Shown one piece after another: positions 44,801-55,418 of a stretch of DNA of 64,000 nucleotides. Every line of letters begins with the position of its first letter. Positions within the stretch are counted from its first letter, which is position 1. The notes below the pieces were generated by a model, which worked only from the letters and a program-made list of their open reading frames with translations, was not told the origin of the DNA and did not search any database. The translations under genes were made by a program, and so were the position numbers. The stretch is taken from the NCBI GenBank assembly GCA_028551475.1, contig CM052359.1, positions 1,632,001-1,696,000 of the forward strand, given 5' to 3'. Source of the DNA: Casuarina equisetifolia. Its lineage: Eukaryota > Streptophyta > Magnoliopsida > Fagales > Casuarinaceae.

Positions 44801-46642
44801 GACATGTTGTCCCAAGGAAGAAGACCCATAGCATACTTTAGTAAGGTCTTACACGAAAGACACTTAGCCCTCTTGATGTATGACAAGGAGATGTTGGCCA
44901 TTGTCATGGCTGTACAAGAATGGAGACATTACCTATTAGGTAGTCAATTTATTATAAGGATAAATTAGAAGAGTCTCAAGTACTTATAAGACCAAAAGAT
45001 AGTGACACTAGCTCAACAGAAGTGGCTGCTTAAGTTGATGGGGTACGATTTTGTGGTGGAATACAAAGCGGGGTGCAAAAACGTGGTTGCTGATGGGCTG
45101 TCTAGATAGTAGGGAGAATTGAAAGAATTAAATAGAAAGGAATTTTTCACTTCTTGTGTAGCCCTGTCCATCCCATAACCGGTATGGCTGGATTCCATTC
45201 AAGAAGAGTTGAAGAACAACCCCCACGTCCAGGAATTGATTCACAATGTCAAGTGTGGAGAAGCCTTGGGGTCGTGGAATTACAAGGATGGGATTCTCAC
45301 CTTTGAGGATAAAGTATATCTTCCTCTAAACTCTTCCCTCATTCTGTTGATTGTGAAAGAGATGCATTATAGTTCTCATGAAGGGAGAGAAATGACATTG
45401 AAGAGGGTGAAGCAGTTTTTTATTGAAAGGGGATGAAAAAAAGTGTTGAACATATAATTAAGGAGTGCATAAGTTGCCAAAAAAAAAAATATGCGAATGA
45501 TAAAGCCCTTGGACTTCTTCAGCCTTTGTCTATTTTGGATCAAATTTGGGAGGATATCTTCATGGACTTTGTGGAAGGGTTACCACAGTCTCAAGGGAAG
45601 TTAGTGCTGCTTGTGGTAGTGGATTGTCTGTCCAAGTTTGGACACTTCATGCCCCTATCACACCCCTATACAACTGTCTTTGTAGCTCAAGCATTTTTTG
45701 ATAACATTTTCAAGCTATATGGGATGCCCCGCTCGATTGTTTGTGATCGAGATCCTTTATTCACAAGTAAGTTTTGAGGGAGCTCTTTCGGTTGCAAAAT
45801 ATACAATTTAACTTCTCATCTTCATATCATCCTCAAACGGATGGGCAAACAAAAGCAGTTAACAAGACTATTGAGATGTACTTAAGGTGTGTAGTGGGGG
45901 AACACCTGAAATAGTAGGTTAAGTGGTTGCCTTGGGTGTAATACTGCTACAATATTAGCTGGCATAGTTCCACACTACATACTTCTTTTGAAATTGTATA
46001 TGGGAGAAGTCCTCCATCCTTTTTGAGCTATATAAAGGGGACAACTAAGGTGGCTTCGATGGAGCAACTGCTAGAAGAAAAGTATGCTGTGTTGGATAAA
46101 ATTAAGAAGAACTTGCAGGTAGCTCAAGATAGATTAAAAAGAGTATATGATAAGAAGAAGAGAGAAGTAGAATTCCAGAAAGGGGGCTGGGTGTTTGTGA
46201 AGCTTCTACCAAATCGACAGACCTCTGTGCACCAAGGTAGGAACCAAAAGCTGAGACCTAAGTTTAGCGGGCCTTATGAAATTACTCAAAGAATAGGAAA
46301 GGTGGCATACGAGTTGGAATTACCTACAACAACCAAGGTACATCTTGTGTTCCATGTTTCTAAGCTAAGAAGATTTTATGGCAACTCGGTAGATGTCCAA
46401 GAGGCTGATCCTGAAGAGTTTCTAAATGCTCAAGAGGAGTTGGAAGAGGAGAATCAACCGAAGGCCGTGCTGGAACAGAGAAAAAGGGCCTGGAAAACTG
46501 AGATTCTGGTGCATTGGAAGGGAAGACCTTTGACAGAGGCTACCTGGGTAAAAGGGCAGGAGTTCAAAAGGAAATACCCGAACTTCCAACCAAAAAATTT
46601 AGTACAGCATTGAGGACAAGGCTTAAGTAAAAAGGGGAGGAA

Positions 46643-47068
46643 TGCAACATGCCAGTAATTTTGTAAGGGGAGTGATGTGTTTATTATGGTTTATTATTTA
46701 TTTCTTTTATTTATGGACTTATTTGTGTAAGTAGGTAATTGGGCTTATGAAGTGGCCCAATGGAAACTTAGGTGAAGATGTGGCCTGTGTGGATTAGGGG
46801 TCTTTTGTCAAGGGGAGGCGGCTTTGAGAAGGTTCATCTCAACATTGTGAAGAGTCATTTTCTCTTTGCAAGGGGTAGAGGTGATCGGCGGAAAAGGTTC
46901 CCGATAACGAGCCCAACCTTCAGTTCCTTGTTTCCAATTAAGCAAAATTCCACACACAAGCAGATATCGAAGTCAGAATCCCAGGAGGGGAGTGCAGGAA
47001 GGGCCAGTTACCAGATCTCAGGTCCGACAACAACTTCTTGAAAGCGAGGTTAGAGAAGGCCCCTTACA
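46643..47068 (+). repeat. 3' LTR of the Ty3/gypsy element
   Basis: 426 bp, begins TGCAACATGCC and ends CCCCTTACA. It is preceded by a purine-rich tract, AAAAAGGGGAGGAA (about 46629-46642), and followed by AAAAT, the second target-site copy. Confidence 0.92.
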
Positions 47069-47742
47069 AAAATACTTCTATCTAATTGGGTAACTATTCA
47101 TTTAAATGAGTATGTCCTTTTTTTTAAAAAAAATGTTTCTTTATCAAGTAAAATGGACTTTTACACGAATTTAAAGTCGTTGATTGAAAAAATGATAATC
47201 AGAGGGCTTTTGATACCGGATTTGCAATTGCAGGAATAGGTTGACTTTTATTTCATTCTGGTTATGGAAAGTAAAAGCCATTTCATTTAGCATGAGATCG
47301 TTCATGCATGGTGTGTAGGAGACGGCTAAACCTTCAGGTGGCTGTTCTAGCAATGAGGTCAAAGGATAAATAAGGGGTTCAGAGCTTTACTTGTAGCTGG
47401 CTGGAGACGATGAACCCATCCTTCTTGCCACTGGTATTCTCAAACCGGAGCTTCTCCTCTGGAGGCGAAGCAGAGAATTCTTGGGCAAGCTGTGCCATGT
47501 TCGATATCAGCTTGGCGTCAACGCCATGTACCCCCTAGAAAATACCCCATTCCTCGCAAGCATCTACGATTTGCTTGCACATCTCAGCTCGCCTGCCGTT
47601 GACTTTATCGATTCCCGTAAGCAAGATGACAGATTTCACTGAACTGGTTGTAGGCAACCTTAGGACGCTCATCTTTGTCACGAATGAAGCTGGACGGAAG
47701 CGTCTTCACCTTTACCAGAGCCGTGATAGTTGTTGGAGCCAT

Positions 47743-48600
47743 TGGAAGTGAGTTGTCTTCCTTTGCTCTCCTATGTCTTCGCTCCGATCAGATGCACCAT
47801 TACTATATAGCAAAGTGGGAAGAGCAGGACAAATGTGATGCGTCATAGTGATTCATGAATGACACTATGCGTCATAGCTCAAGATGACACATTATTGATT
47901 AATGCATTACAAGTTGATGAATGAATGGTGTTGAGCATCCTAAAGCCTAAATTTTATCTTTTTTACCTTAATATTCTAGATAGAGAGATGTTGATTTGTC
48001 ACCAAAACACCATAGATTGTAACTTTGTCATTCCCTATATAACATTAAATTTGGTATTATTGATCATCCCAAGCAAAAGGACACAAGCACTAAAGGGTAA
48101 AAGTCATATTGTCAATGATAATAAGTATTTTCTCCACTTGATTTGGTACAATGTTTTTTTTTAATATAGTATCAAAACTTAAATTTAGAAAAAAATCACC
48201 TATACATAAAACTTAGTAACATATGAAGAATGGTATGTATTGTCTTACAATGTCTTAAACATATTTAATTTTTTTTTAAAATAAAAAATATATTTCCTTC
48301 TTATCAGTGATAAATTAAACCTTTTTATGCATACAGTTTTTAGAGAGTTGTTAGAGGGCATGCGGCTCAGTTGGGAATTGATGTCACCTAATACCAAATT
48401 TTGACATCCAAGTCATACTTTGTTTACTTCACAAAAGAAAAGACAACGTCAATTAATAATTAGAGCATTGACAAAAAAAACTAGCAAAATCAGACATGGG
48501 CTTCCATTTATTAGAGATTTGAAATGGAGAGAAGCATAAGGCCGAAAAGACCTCACTTATTCACAGTAGCTTCTCCAACGCATCAACATTGACAACCCCG
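47743..48600. other. Spacer between F3H copies B and C
   Basis: Starts with the promoter side of copy B: CTATATAG at about 47803-47809 is a TATA candidate about 60 bp upstream of the former start. It then runs through AT-rich DNA to the 3' flank of copy C, where GGCCGAAAAGACCTCA near 48540 parallels GGCCGAAAGGGGCCTAA near 35370 beside copy A. No other gene is seen. Confidence 0.4.
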
Positions 48601-48639
48601 CCCATCAAATTTAACGAGCATCATGCCAAAAGACAAAGG

Positions 48640-49097
48640 GATGAACATAAGATGTCTCTTCGATGAGCTTGGTTTCCAGATTGGCTTTCTCCAAATCCTG
48701 CAACTACTGCTCCCCCGCCAGCTTCTTCAGCCCGCCAAGCTCAAGGTGCTTACTAATCTTCCTTCATCTTCAAATGTAATGGGCGCTTCTAGCACTGGCT
48801 TCTTTCCCTACCAAGGATTTCATTGCTGAACTAGTTCTGAAGTTTGGGATTGAGTTTGATTTATGATCAAAGGACAAATAAAGGTTTCGGAGCTTTACTT
48901 CTAGATGGCTAGAGACGATGAACCCGGCCTTAACGAACATGTCAAAGCGAAGCTTTTCCTTTGGAGGCAAAGCAAAGAACTCCTAGGCAAGCTGTGTCAC
49001 GTGGGAAATGAGCTTGGCGTCAATGCCATGACCGATCACCAGGAAAATGCCCCAGTCCTCGCAAGCTCCCATGATTTTCTTGCATATCTCAACTTCT
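48640..49097 (-). pseudogene. Flavanone 3-hydroxylase copy C, rearranged fragment
   Basis: Only pieces remain. About 48655-48813 matches the last part of exon 3. It is joined directly to a short exon 1 piece (GGATTTCATTGCTGAACT), then to the end of intron 1 (TTGAGTTTGATTTATGATCAAAGG, as beside copy A near 36840), then to exon 1 from about 48898 to 49097. All of exon 2, intron 2 and the N-terminal end of exon 1 are missing. Exon 1 homology stops at ATATCTCA and gives way to Ty1/copia-like sequence. The intron text and 3' flank group it with copy A rather than with D, E or F. Confidence 0.8.
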
Positions 49098-49109
49098 GTC
49101 CAGATTTTG

Positions 49110-50100
49110 CAATAAAGATGAGTAGTTGGTAGTTTGGTGTATGTTGCAGTATGCACTAGAGTAGGCATTGCTCATGTAATAGAGGTAATCATTCAGTTTT
49201 TGTTAGATCCTTCTAAAAAACACATTGAGAAGTTGTGAAAAGATACTTAAGTACTTAAAGGAACTCTATAGTTGTGCTTGTGCTTTAAAAATGATTAATG
49301 TATATTAGTTGGATACACAAATGTAAACATGGTTGGTGACCATGATGGAGGGAGGTCTACAACATGACACATGCTCACTTCTACAAGATAGTGATGTCAT
49401 GGCAATCAAGGCTACAAGATTATGTTGCCTTATCCACAAATGAAATATAATATATTGCAATCATTGAGAATGGTAAAGAAATTCTAAGGATGAAGAAGTT
49501 TTTTCAAGAACTTGGCGTAAATCAAGAAAAGGCTAACCTTTATAGCAATAACCAAAGTTTCATATGCCTTAATAAGAATGCTTTATCTTATTTGAGGTCT
49601 AAACATATTAATATCACATATCATCGAATTAGAGATGTATTAGAAGGTTCATACTAATGATATTAAAATAGATATGTTCACAAAGTTGTTGACAAGAGAT
49701 AAACTATAGATATGTCAATATGTTGTTGGAATGGATTCCAAATAGAGTCAAAGTCTAGAGAACAATTTTCTTTTCTTATGGTGTAGGAATATTGCATTAA
49801 TATTACTTCAAAAGGAAGAAATTATTAGCTTTGAAGAAAAACTAGTAAGGAAAAATTATCATTTTGCTTCTATATGTAAAAGAGAAAAACATGAAAAAAA
49901 AAGAGAATATTGAAGGGAAAGCAAAAACACTATAACTTTCTTCTTCATAAGAAAACCTAGGATTTTTTGCAATGCACTTCTTAACAATTTAAAATTTTGG
50001 CGTTATGATTGGTTTGATCTTCTTGGTGTGTGCATTTGAATGTGTGTGTTTTGTATTAGTTTGAGAGTTGTTGCCTTCGATCCAAACAATTGTGCCACTG
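49110..50100 (+). mobile_element. Ty1/copia pol remnant with possible LTR tail (broken fossil)
   Basis: Translated on the plus strand, about 49135-49760 reads like the C-terminal part of a Ty1/copia polyprotein (end of reverse transcriptase and RNase H): phrases like [32 protein letters not shown] and HTNDIKIDMFTKLL line up in the family's order. It is broken many times, and gag, integrase and most of the reverse transcriptase are absent. The AT-rich stretch to about 50100 may be its 3' LTR, but no second LTR is visible. It abuts F3H copy C, whose exon 1 ends at the junction. Confidence 0.75.
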
Positions 50101-51600
50101 AAAATCCTTTGAATTCACCAAAATTTTCATTGTACCCTACGTATATCTCTTCCATCACAAACCAAACCTAATCACAAGATAGCAAAAATTGCTTTCCTTT
50201 GCCCTCGATTTCATCTAAGTTGGCCTTTGAATTTATTTCTAATATAATATCAAAATTTTGTTATACTAATATAAATTTTAATAAGAATCCTTAAAATATA
50301 ATTGATGTATGAAGAACATTTATTTTTTTTAGTTCAACTTTGAGTCTAAAATATGCCCAATGTACTAGAGATAAAAACGTCATGTTTAAAATATGATCAT
50401 TAAATAAAATATTTAAATATAAAAAACCAGCCCACTGATTTTCTTGTGCTCTTTTCTTTCGGTAGTGATACAAGGTGCTAGGTAATGCTATCAGGAGAAG
50501 TTGTGATGCAAACCTTTTGCAACGTTTGTTAGTCTTGTGTACTAGCTTTGAAGATGGCTTCGTAGTTATGAACTTCCCATAATCCGTATGATCGTCCTTT
50601 AATGCTTGTTTTGCTGCAAAGCAAATACGTACGCCGATTTTCGTGCATGAGTCCTATTTAATTCTCAGTGCCTTCTGAACCTGTCGTCTCAATCAAGTTA
50701 GAGTATTAGACACGCAAAATTCTTCATCAAATACTATTTAATTCACATGTTTATGGAATGTGTTGTAACAGGGGACCATTGGGCCATTAAGTTCACTTCA
50801 CTTTTATTTGTAATTTTTAACCTCTTAAGGGTTTTGTAGATGTATCATGAAAATGTACACTTTCAAATATATAGGGCCAAAACCACTACGCCAAAAAAGG
50901 TATTAGTTGTCAACATTCCCTTGGCTAAGCCAAGGATTTGGTTTGCTAGGTCAATAGGTAAGGGGTTTGACACCTCTTTTATATTTAAGTGTGAGATAAA
51001 AAAAATAAAGTAAAGAAAGAAGGTATTAGTTACAAATAAATGATTGATATTATTTAAAATAAGTAGTGTTTTTAATATACTATCAATGACATATGTTATA
51101 GTGTTAAAAATTTCTTTCTTTTTCAAAGGTCAACTTCAGGAAAATTTTCCTTAGTCGGATACATGAAATTTTTAAATACACTATACTTAATACTCTCATT
51201 TGCAGCTAATGGTATTTTCACAAACTACTTTGTGCTAGGCACTCAGAAGGTATCACATTTGAACTTAGATTTTAGCATCAAAGTAAAAAGTTTATTTTCT
51301 TATTCATAATTAAATCAAAATATTCTTTCTATAAAAAAGATTTCAAACAAAATTTAGATAATGTATGATTATTTTTATACCATTCTTAACATTTGCTTAC
51401 TAAATTTGTGTAAGAATTATTATCTCAAATTACATAAGATGCTTGTATTTCGTGATTACATATGCTTGTCCCTTAATTGTTGAAGATTTATCTCCCAAAA
51501 TCCATGACTTATTCATCAGATTCAACAAACTCCACATAAAGAGGGAAGGGGATTAACATAAGATGTTCAATTAGGGAAGAAACACATAGCCATTGAGAAT
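50101..51600. other. Spacer between F3H copies C and D, second copy of the A-B spacer
   Basis: No gene. It carries the same ordered landmarks as 37500-39990 (listed there) with many substitutions and indels. It lacks the G-box/MYB cluster, and the 39-bp tandem duplication is not seen. Confidence 0.65.
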
Positions 51601-51607
51601 GGCTACT

Positions 51608-54384
51608 CTAAATGGCTTTCCCCAAATCCTGCAACTTTTGCTCCTGGGCCTGCTTCCTTTGCTTGCCAAGCTCGATGTGCTCATTCATCTTCCTTTTGTA
51701 CAACTGTGCGAAGGTAATTGCCTCTTCCAACACTGGCTTATCTCCCTCTTTAATCTTCAAAGGACAGATTATTGCCTCTTGAGCTGGGTTCTGGAATGTG
51801 GCTACGGTCAACCGACTTTGGTTTGAGTTTACAACTACTCGGTGATCAGAGTTTTTGAACCTTCCATTACTCAGATACTGGTTAGAGACAATATAGATGA
51901 ATTCAATCAATTTCTTGGATCAGGAACAACCGGAAACTTTTGTAGATTTTCAAAGAAATTAACTCTTAAATAAGCATAAGAGTGTCATCCAATATCAAAC
52001 ATATTTCAGGGAGATTTGAGCATAAGATCAATATATGTGGGCATAACAAGAATGTCAATGTCAAACATATCTCTAAGTGCTAGTGACATTGCATAATTCA
52101 AGTTTGATTAAATGAATATATAATTGTTAAGAAGTCTATTTTTATCTCAAAAACTAGTTCATGAAGTGAAGAGACATACCTACAATTAACTAAATATACC
52201 TAATTACACATTAGAATGTGAAACCAAACATTTATAGTATAACATGCTCTCTCATTACAATGGTCCAACATGAGTCATCCCACATTATTGCTTTTTGCAT
52301 AGACTCTAGGTCTACTCATTCATAGGGGTCCTAAAATTTAATAATACAGAATCTCATTTCCACCACAAAAATTAGTTCATTAAGTGGAAGATTCCTATAT
52401 TTAATTATGCATAATCACTCAAATCTTAGCGATGTAGAGCTAGACATCTATACCACAACACTAATCAATATCATAATAGTATTGTCAATGCCATTGCAAC
52501 AATCACTAGGTTTAGTTTAGTGATATTATGCTAAGCATAATAGAGCAACGCTCGGAACAATCAAAGAAAGCAAAATGATTTCGAACAGTATCAGAACTTA
52601 CATGACCATGATCTCCTAGATTGACAACGAAAGCTCCTTCAACAGGTTGAACTGTGATCCAGGTTTTCCCTCCATCGTTGGTGGCCTGGAGTCCACCCAC
52701 CTGATCTTGGAGCAAGATAGTGATGGTACTAGGGTCTGTGTGGTGCTCGATTCCCAGAGTGAGGTCTGGTTGAGGACATTTTGGATAGTAATTCACCACA
52801 TTCTTTTGGTCCATGTCCACGCACGCCTTGGCAAACGCCCCCTTCTCCAATCCCATGGCCTCTGATAGCACCTCCAAGACCTTACGTGCCAGTCCCATCA
52901 GTTTCTCACTGTACCGCTCCGTCACCGCTTTCCACCCTTCCGGCTTCTCCGGCCACCTAGAAGACTCTCGGTTGCTAACTGGGTATGAATGATACATGAA
53001 AATTTCACGCCAATTTTGTTCTGCATCTCCCTGCAATAATCATTGTTATCGAACGTGTTCGATTTTCTACTTTCTCCTCTTACTATTTTTTCTGACTTTT
53101 CACCAAAAAGAGGAAACAGGAAATGCTTTCAAATCGGTTCTAACGGCTTGGAACTCAGAAGTCTGTTGAAAATAGAATCACGAAAGTATTATTTACTTAA
53201 ATTTTATTTAAAAATTCTTTTTATAATTAAGAAGGATCTTCTATTTTAAGTCTAACTTTAGAATAAAATTTATTTTGTAACATAACATCAAAATCTATAT
53301 TGAAATAATCATAAACAAAGATGATCTTGAGAAGAATTTCTTAAAATTAAGATGACGGGATTCATTGAAAATAGTGTGACATAAATTCTACATTGTTTAA
53401 ATGTTATTTAAAGATATTTTTCATAAAAAAAGACTTGCTAATCTGACAAATTAACAAAGTGAAAAATCATTTAGAAGGCACTAGGTGGATCTCCACTCTT
53501 ATGTAACGTGGCATATGGACCGAGTGAGCAACTGTGCAGAATTCTAAATCCATGGTGGCGCCGAGAGCGTGTTTTTCTCTGCTTCTCAATGATTTGGGTA
53601 CCATTGTTAGGCTCGGTTGCCCCTAGTATAATTTTTTAATTGGTTCATTCTCGTTGATTTAGATTTGGGTGTTGTTGTTAGGTTGGTGTTGGCTCACTTG
53701 TGATGGTAGTCCAAAATTATGATGTTTGACCCATGATAATGGTAATGATAGTCTTTGATTGGCCTTGGGTCAATTTGATGTAATGATTTTGTGTTAAAGA
53801 TGGGTGTGATTCCACGTTAAAAGCATAGGGATAAGTCTTTGAATATATAAGTAATGAAATTTTTTCACTTAATGTCTTTAAAGTTGTGATATAGATCCTC
53901 ACATTTTAATATTTTATACATTCATGATAATATTAAAACTTTTGAAGTATAGTCCCTTTTTTGTTTTGGAAAGAAAAAAAAAAAAAACATTGGAAGGACA
54001 AAGAAGGGTTCAGAGCTTTACTTCTAGCTGGCTGGAGACGAGGAACCCGCCCTTCTTGTCACCGGACTTCTCAAACCGAAGCTTTTCCTTCGGAGGCAGA
54101 GCAAAGAACTCTTGGGCGAGCTGTATCATGTCGGACATCAGCTTGGCGTCGACGCCGTGGTCGACCACCTGGAACATACCCCAGTCCTCGCAAGCCTCCA
54201 CGATTTTCTTGCATGTCTCAGCTCTCTCGCCGTCGACTTCATCGATCCCCGCAAGCGAGATGACAGGGATTTCATTGCTGAACTGGTTGTAGGCAACCTT
54301 TGGACGCTCATCTTCATAGAAAATGAACCTGGACTGAATTGTCTTCTCCTCTGCCACCTCCGTGAGGGTTGTCGGAGCCGCCAT
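51608..54384 (-). CDS. Flavanone 3-hydroxylase-like, copy D (open but divergent)
   Basis: Exons 54022-54384, 52602-53030 and 51608-51877 (363+429+270 nt) give 353 residues with clean GT..AG borders; introns are 991 and 724 bp. Iron ligands are kept (HHTDPST and SDHRVVV). The 2-oxoglutarate motif reads QSRLTV, that is RxT rather than the RxS of F3H and almost all relatives. The C-terminus stops about eleven residues early, at QDLGKAI. Several otherwise steady positions differ from A and [18 protein letters not shown] for [24 protein letters not shown] for RDYSRW, and an extra Ala after Met1. The gene may encode a changed or weakened dioxygenase, or be drifting towards loss with no stop yet. 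TATATAA sits 79 bp upstream of the start, with LTR-like sequence directly beyond it. Confidence 0.82.
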
Positions 54385-54462
54385 TGCCTTCTTCTGCTCT
54401 CCTATGGCTTAGCTTCGACTAAACGCACCTCGAGTGTAAAAACATGAGTAGGGAGACTCGAG

Positions 54463-54469
54463 TTATATA
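54463..54469 (-). promoter_or_regulatory. TATA box of F3H copy D
   Basis: TATATAA on the minus strand, 79 bp upstream of the copy D start codon. The same distance is seen for TATATAA in copy F and the altered TACATAA in copy E. Confidence 0.6.
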
Positions 54470-54470
54470 T

Positions 54471-54675
54471 TGTTGACAAACCATTATGCAACTGTATTTA
54501 GCTTATTAGTTGTAATTCAGTTAAAGTTTTTGCTCTGTTAGCTGTTAATTTGTTATTTATAGCTCATTAGTCGTTCTCTTTAGTCTATAAATTGAGAGTC
54601 TGGCCTGTAATACAAGATATTGCATTTATCACACTTGAATGGAGTTACACGCTTCTCTTCCACTCTTTTATCCAA
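54471..54675 (+). mobile_element. Possible solo LTR upstream of F3H copy D (fossil)
   Basis: Homology to the upstream regions of copies E and F breaks off just beyond the TATA box. The new sequence begins TGTTGACAAACC and contains repeated TTAGTTG/TTAGCTG phrases, then TCTATAAATTGAGAGTC and CTGTAATACAAG, an arrangement usual for the promoter and poly(A) part of a Ty1/copia LTR. The right end is uncertain and I see no clear target duplication. Family and limits are tentative. Confidence 0.35.
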
Positions 54676-55418
54676 TTATCTTGATGTATCATTGACTAAA
54701 TCATTCACATCATATACAGTAAATATAGTAAATTATATCGGCGACAAGCATCATTTGTGATGAATGTAATTTTCAAAAAATAATTTGACCTTATTAAACT
54801 TACAATTCCTTATGACATAAACCCTTTCAACAATCAATTTATTAGAAACTATGTTTTTGTTTGATATTTGATATTAGGTTGGATGAAAAATATTTTATCA
54901 AACATGTATATACGTTTTTGTTTTTAGTTTAACTGATCAATCAAGCAAATGTACAGCAATATTTCGACTTCTGTTACTCTATAGATCATCAATACAATCA
55001 TATTTTGATCATTTTATTTTTGGGCATGTTCTCTACTTGTTTTTGTCATTTGGGTCTTTTCAAATAACATAGGTATATAAGGCTTTGAAGACCTGAGTTT
55101 AACAAATATAGGAATGAGCCTTGAAATGATAGATCAAGCCGTCAAAGAGTCGAGAGGGATAAATTTTAGAACCCTAACTTACCCATGGGCGTAATGATTG
55201 TCATCTTAAACCACATACAAACACAAGTGATTATTATCTTAAACCACGTAAAAATGCAAGATATTGTGTGCGTTGCTGTCAATCGTTTATGTTCCACAAT
55301 CTAGGACCCGTTCAGCAAATTTAACAAACACCACGTGAAAAGAGAAAGGGATTAACATAAGATGCTCTACGGGTAGACAAACTAAAGGGGAAGGCACACA
55401 TAGCATGAAATGGCTAGT
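54676..55418. other. Spacer between F3H copies D and E
   Basis: AT-rich, no gene. It ends in the shared 3' flank of the F3H unit: CCGTCAAAGAG at about 55140 and AAAGGGATTAACATAAGATGC at about 55348, the latter also present downstream of copies A, B and, altered, C, D and F. Confidence 0.45.

Larger units (their letters stand above)
41449..47068 (+). mobile_element. Ty3/gypsy chromovirus-like LTR retrotransposon (broken fossil)
   Basis: A full-length layout of 5620 bp with TG..CA ends, flanked by the 5-bp target duplication AAAAT (41444-41448 and 47069-47073). Parts in order on the plus strand: 5' LTR, primer-binding site resembling initiator-Met tRNA, gag-like region (about 42460-42950), protease (about 43230-43560, DLGSTHNFI), reverse transcriptase (about 43770-44400), RNase H (about 44630-45110), integrase (about 45210-46000), a C-terminal chromodomain-like region (up to about 46610), polypurine tract and 3' LTR. 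The chromodomain and pol order place it in the chromoviruses. Short LTRs and small size recall the Reina lineage. It is broken, with on the order of ten or more breaks in the coding part. By hand count the two LTRs differ at roughly one position in eight, mostly transitions, which suggests several million years. Confidence 0.93.
40002..47742 (-). pseudogene. Flavanone 3-hydroxylase copy B, disabled and split by a Ty3/gypsy element
   Basis: All three exons can be placed: exon 1 at 47391-47742, exon 2 at 40899-41327, exon 3 at 40002-40271. The 5.6-kb Ty3/gypsy element occupies intron 1, which without it would be about 440 bp. Exon 2 keeps its full 429-nt length but holds stops after [10 protein letters not shown] and after GGL. 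The HxD..DPS motif has become HMDLS, and the exon 2 donor GT is lost (TTAAG). Exon 1 is 352 nt instead of 360, hence frameshifted, with a stop in the IFQVVDHG region. Exon 3 has a stop after KMIEHI and has lost the iron-binding context (SANHRAV for SADHQAV). So many hits mean the copy is long dead. Whether the insertion came before or after the first of them cannot be read from this alone. Confidence 0.88.
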
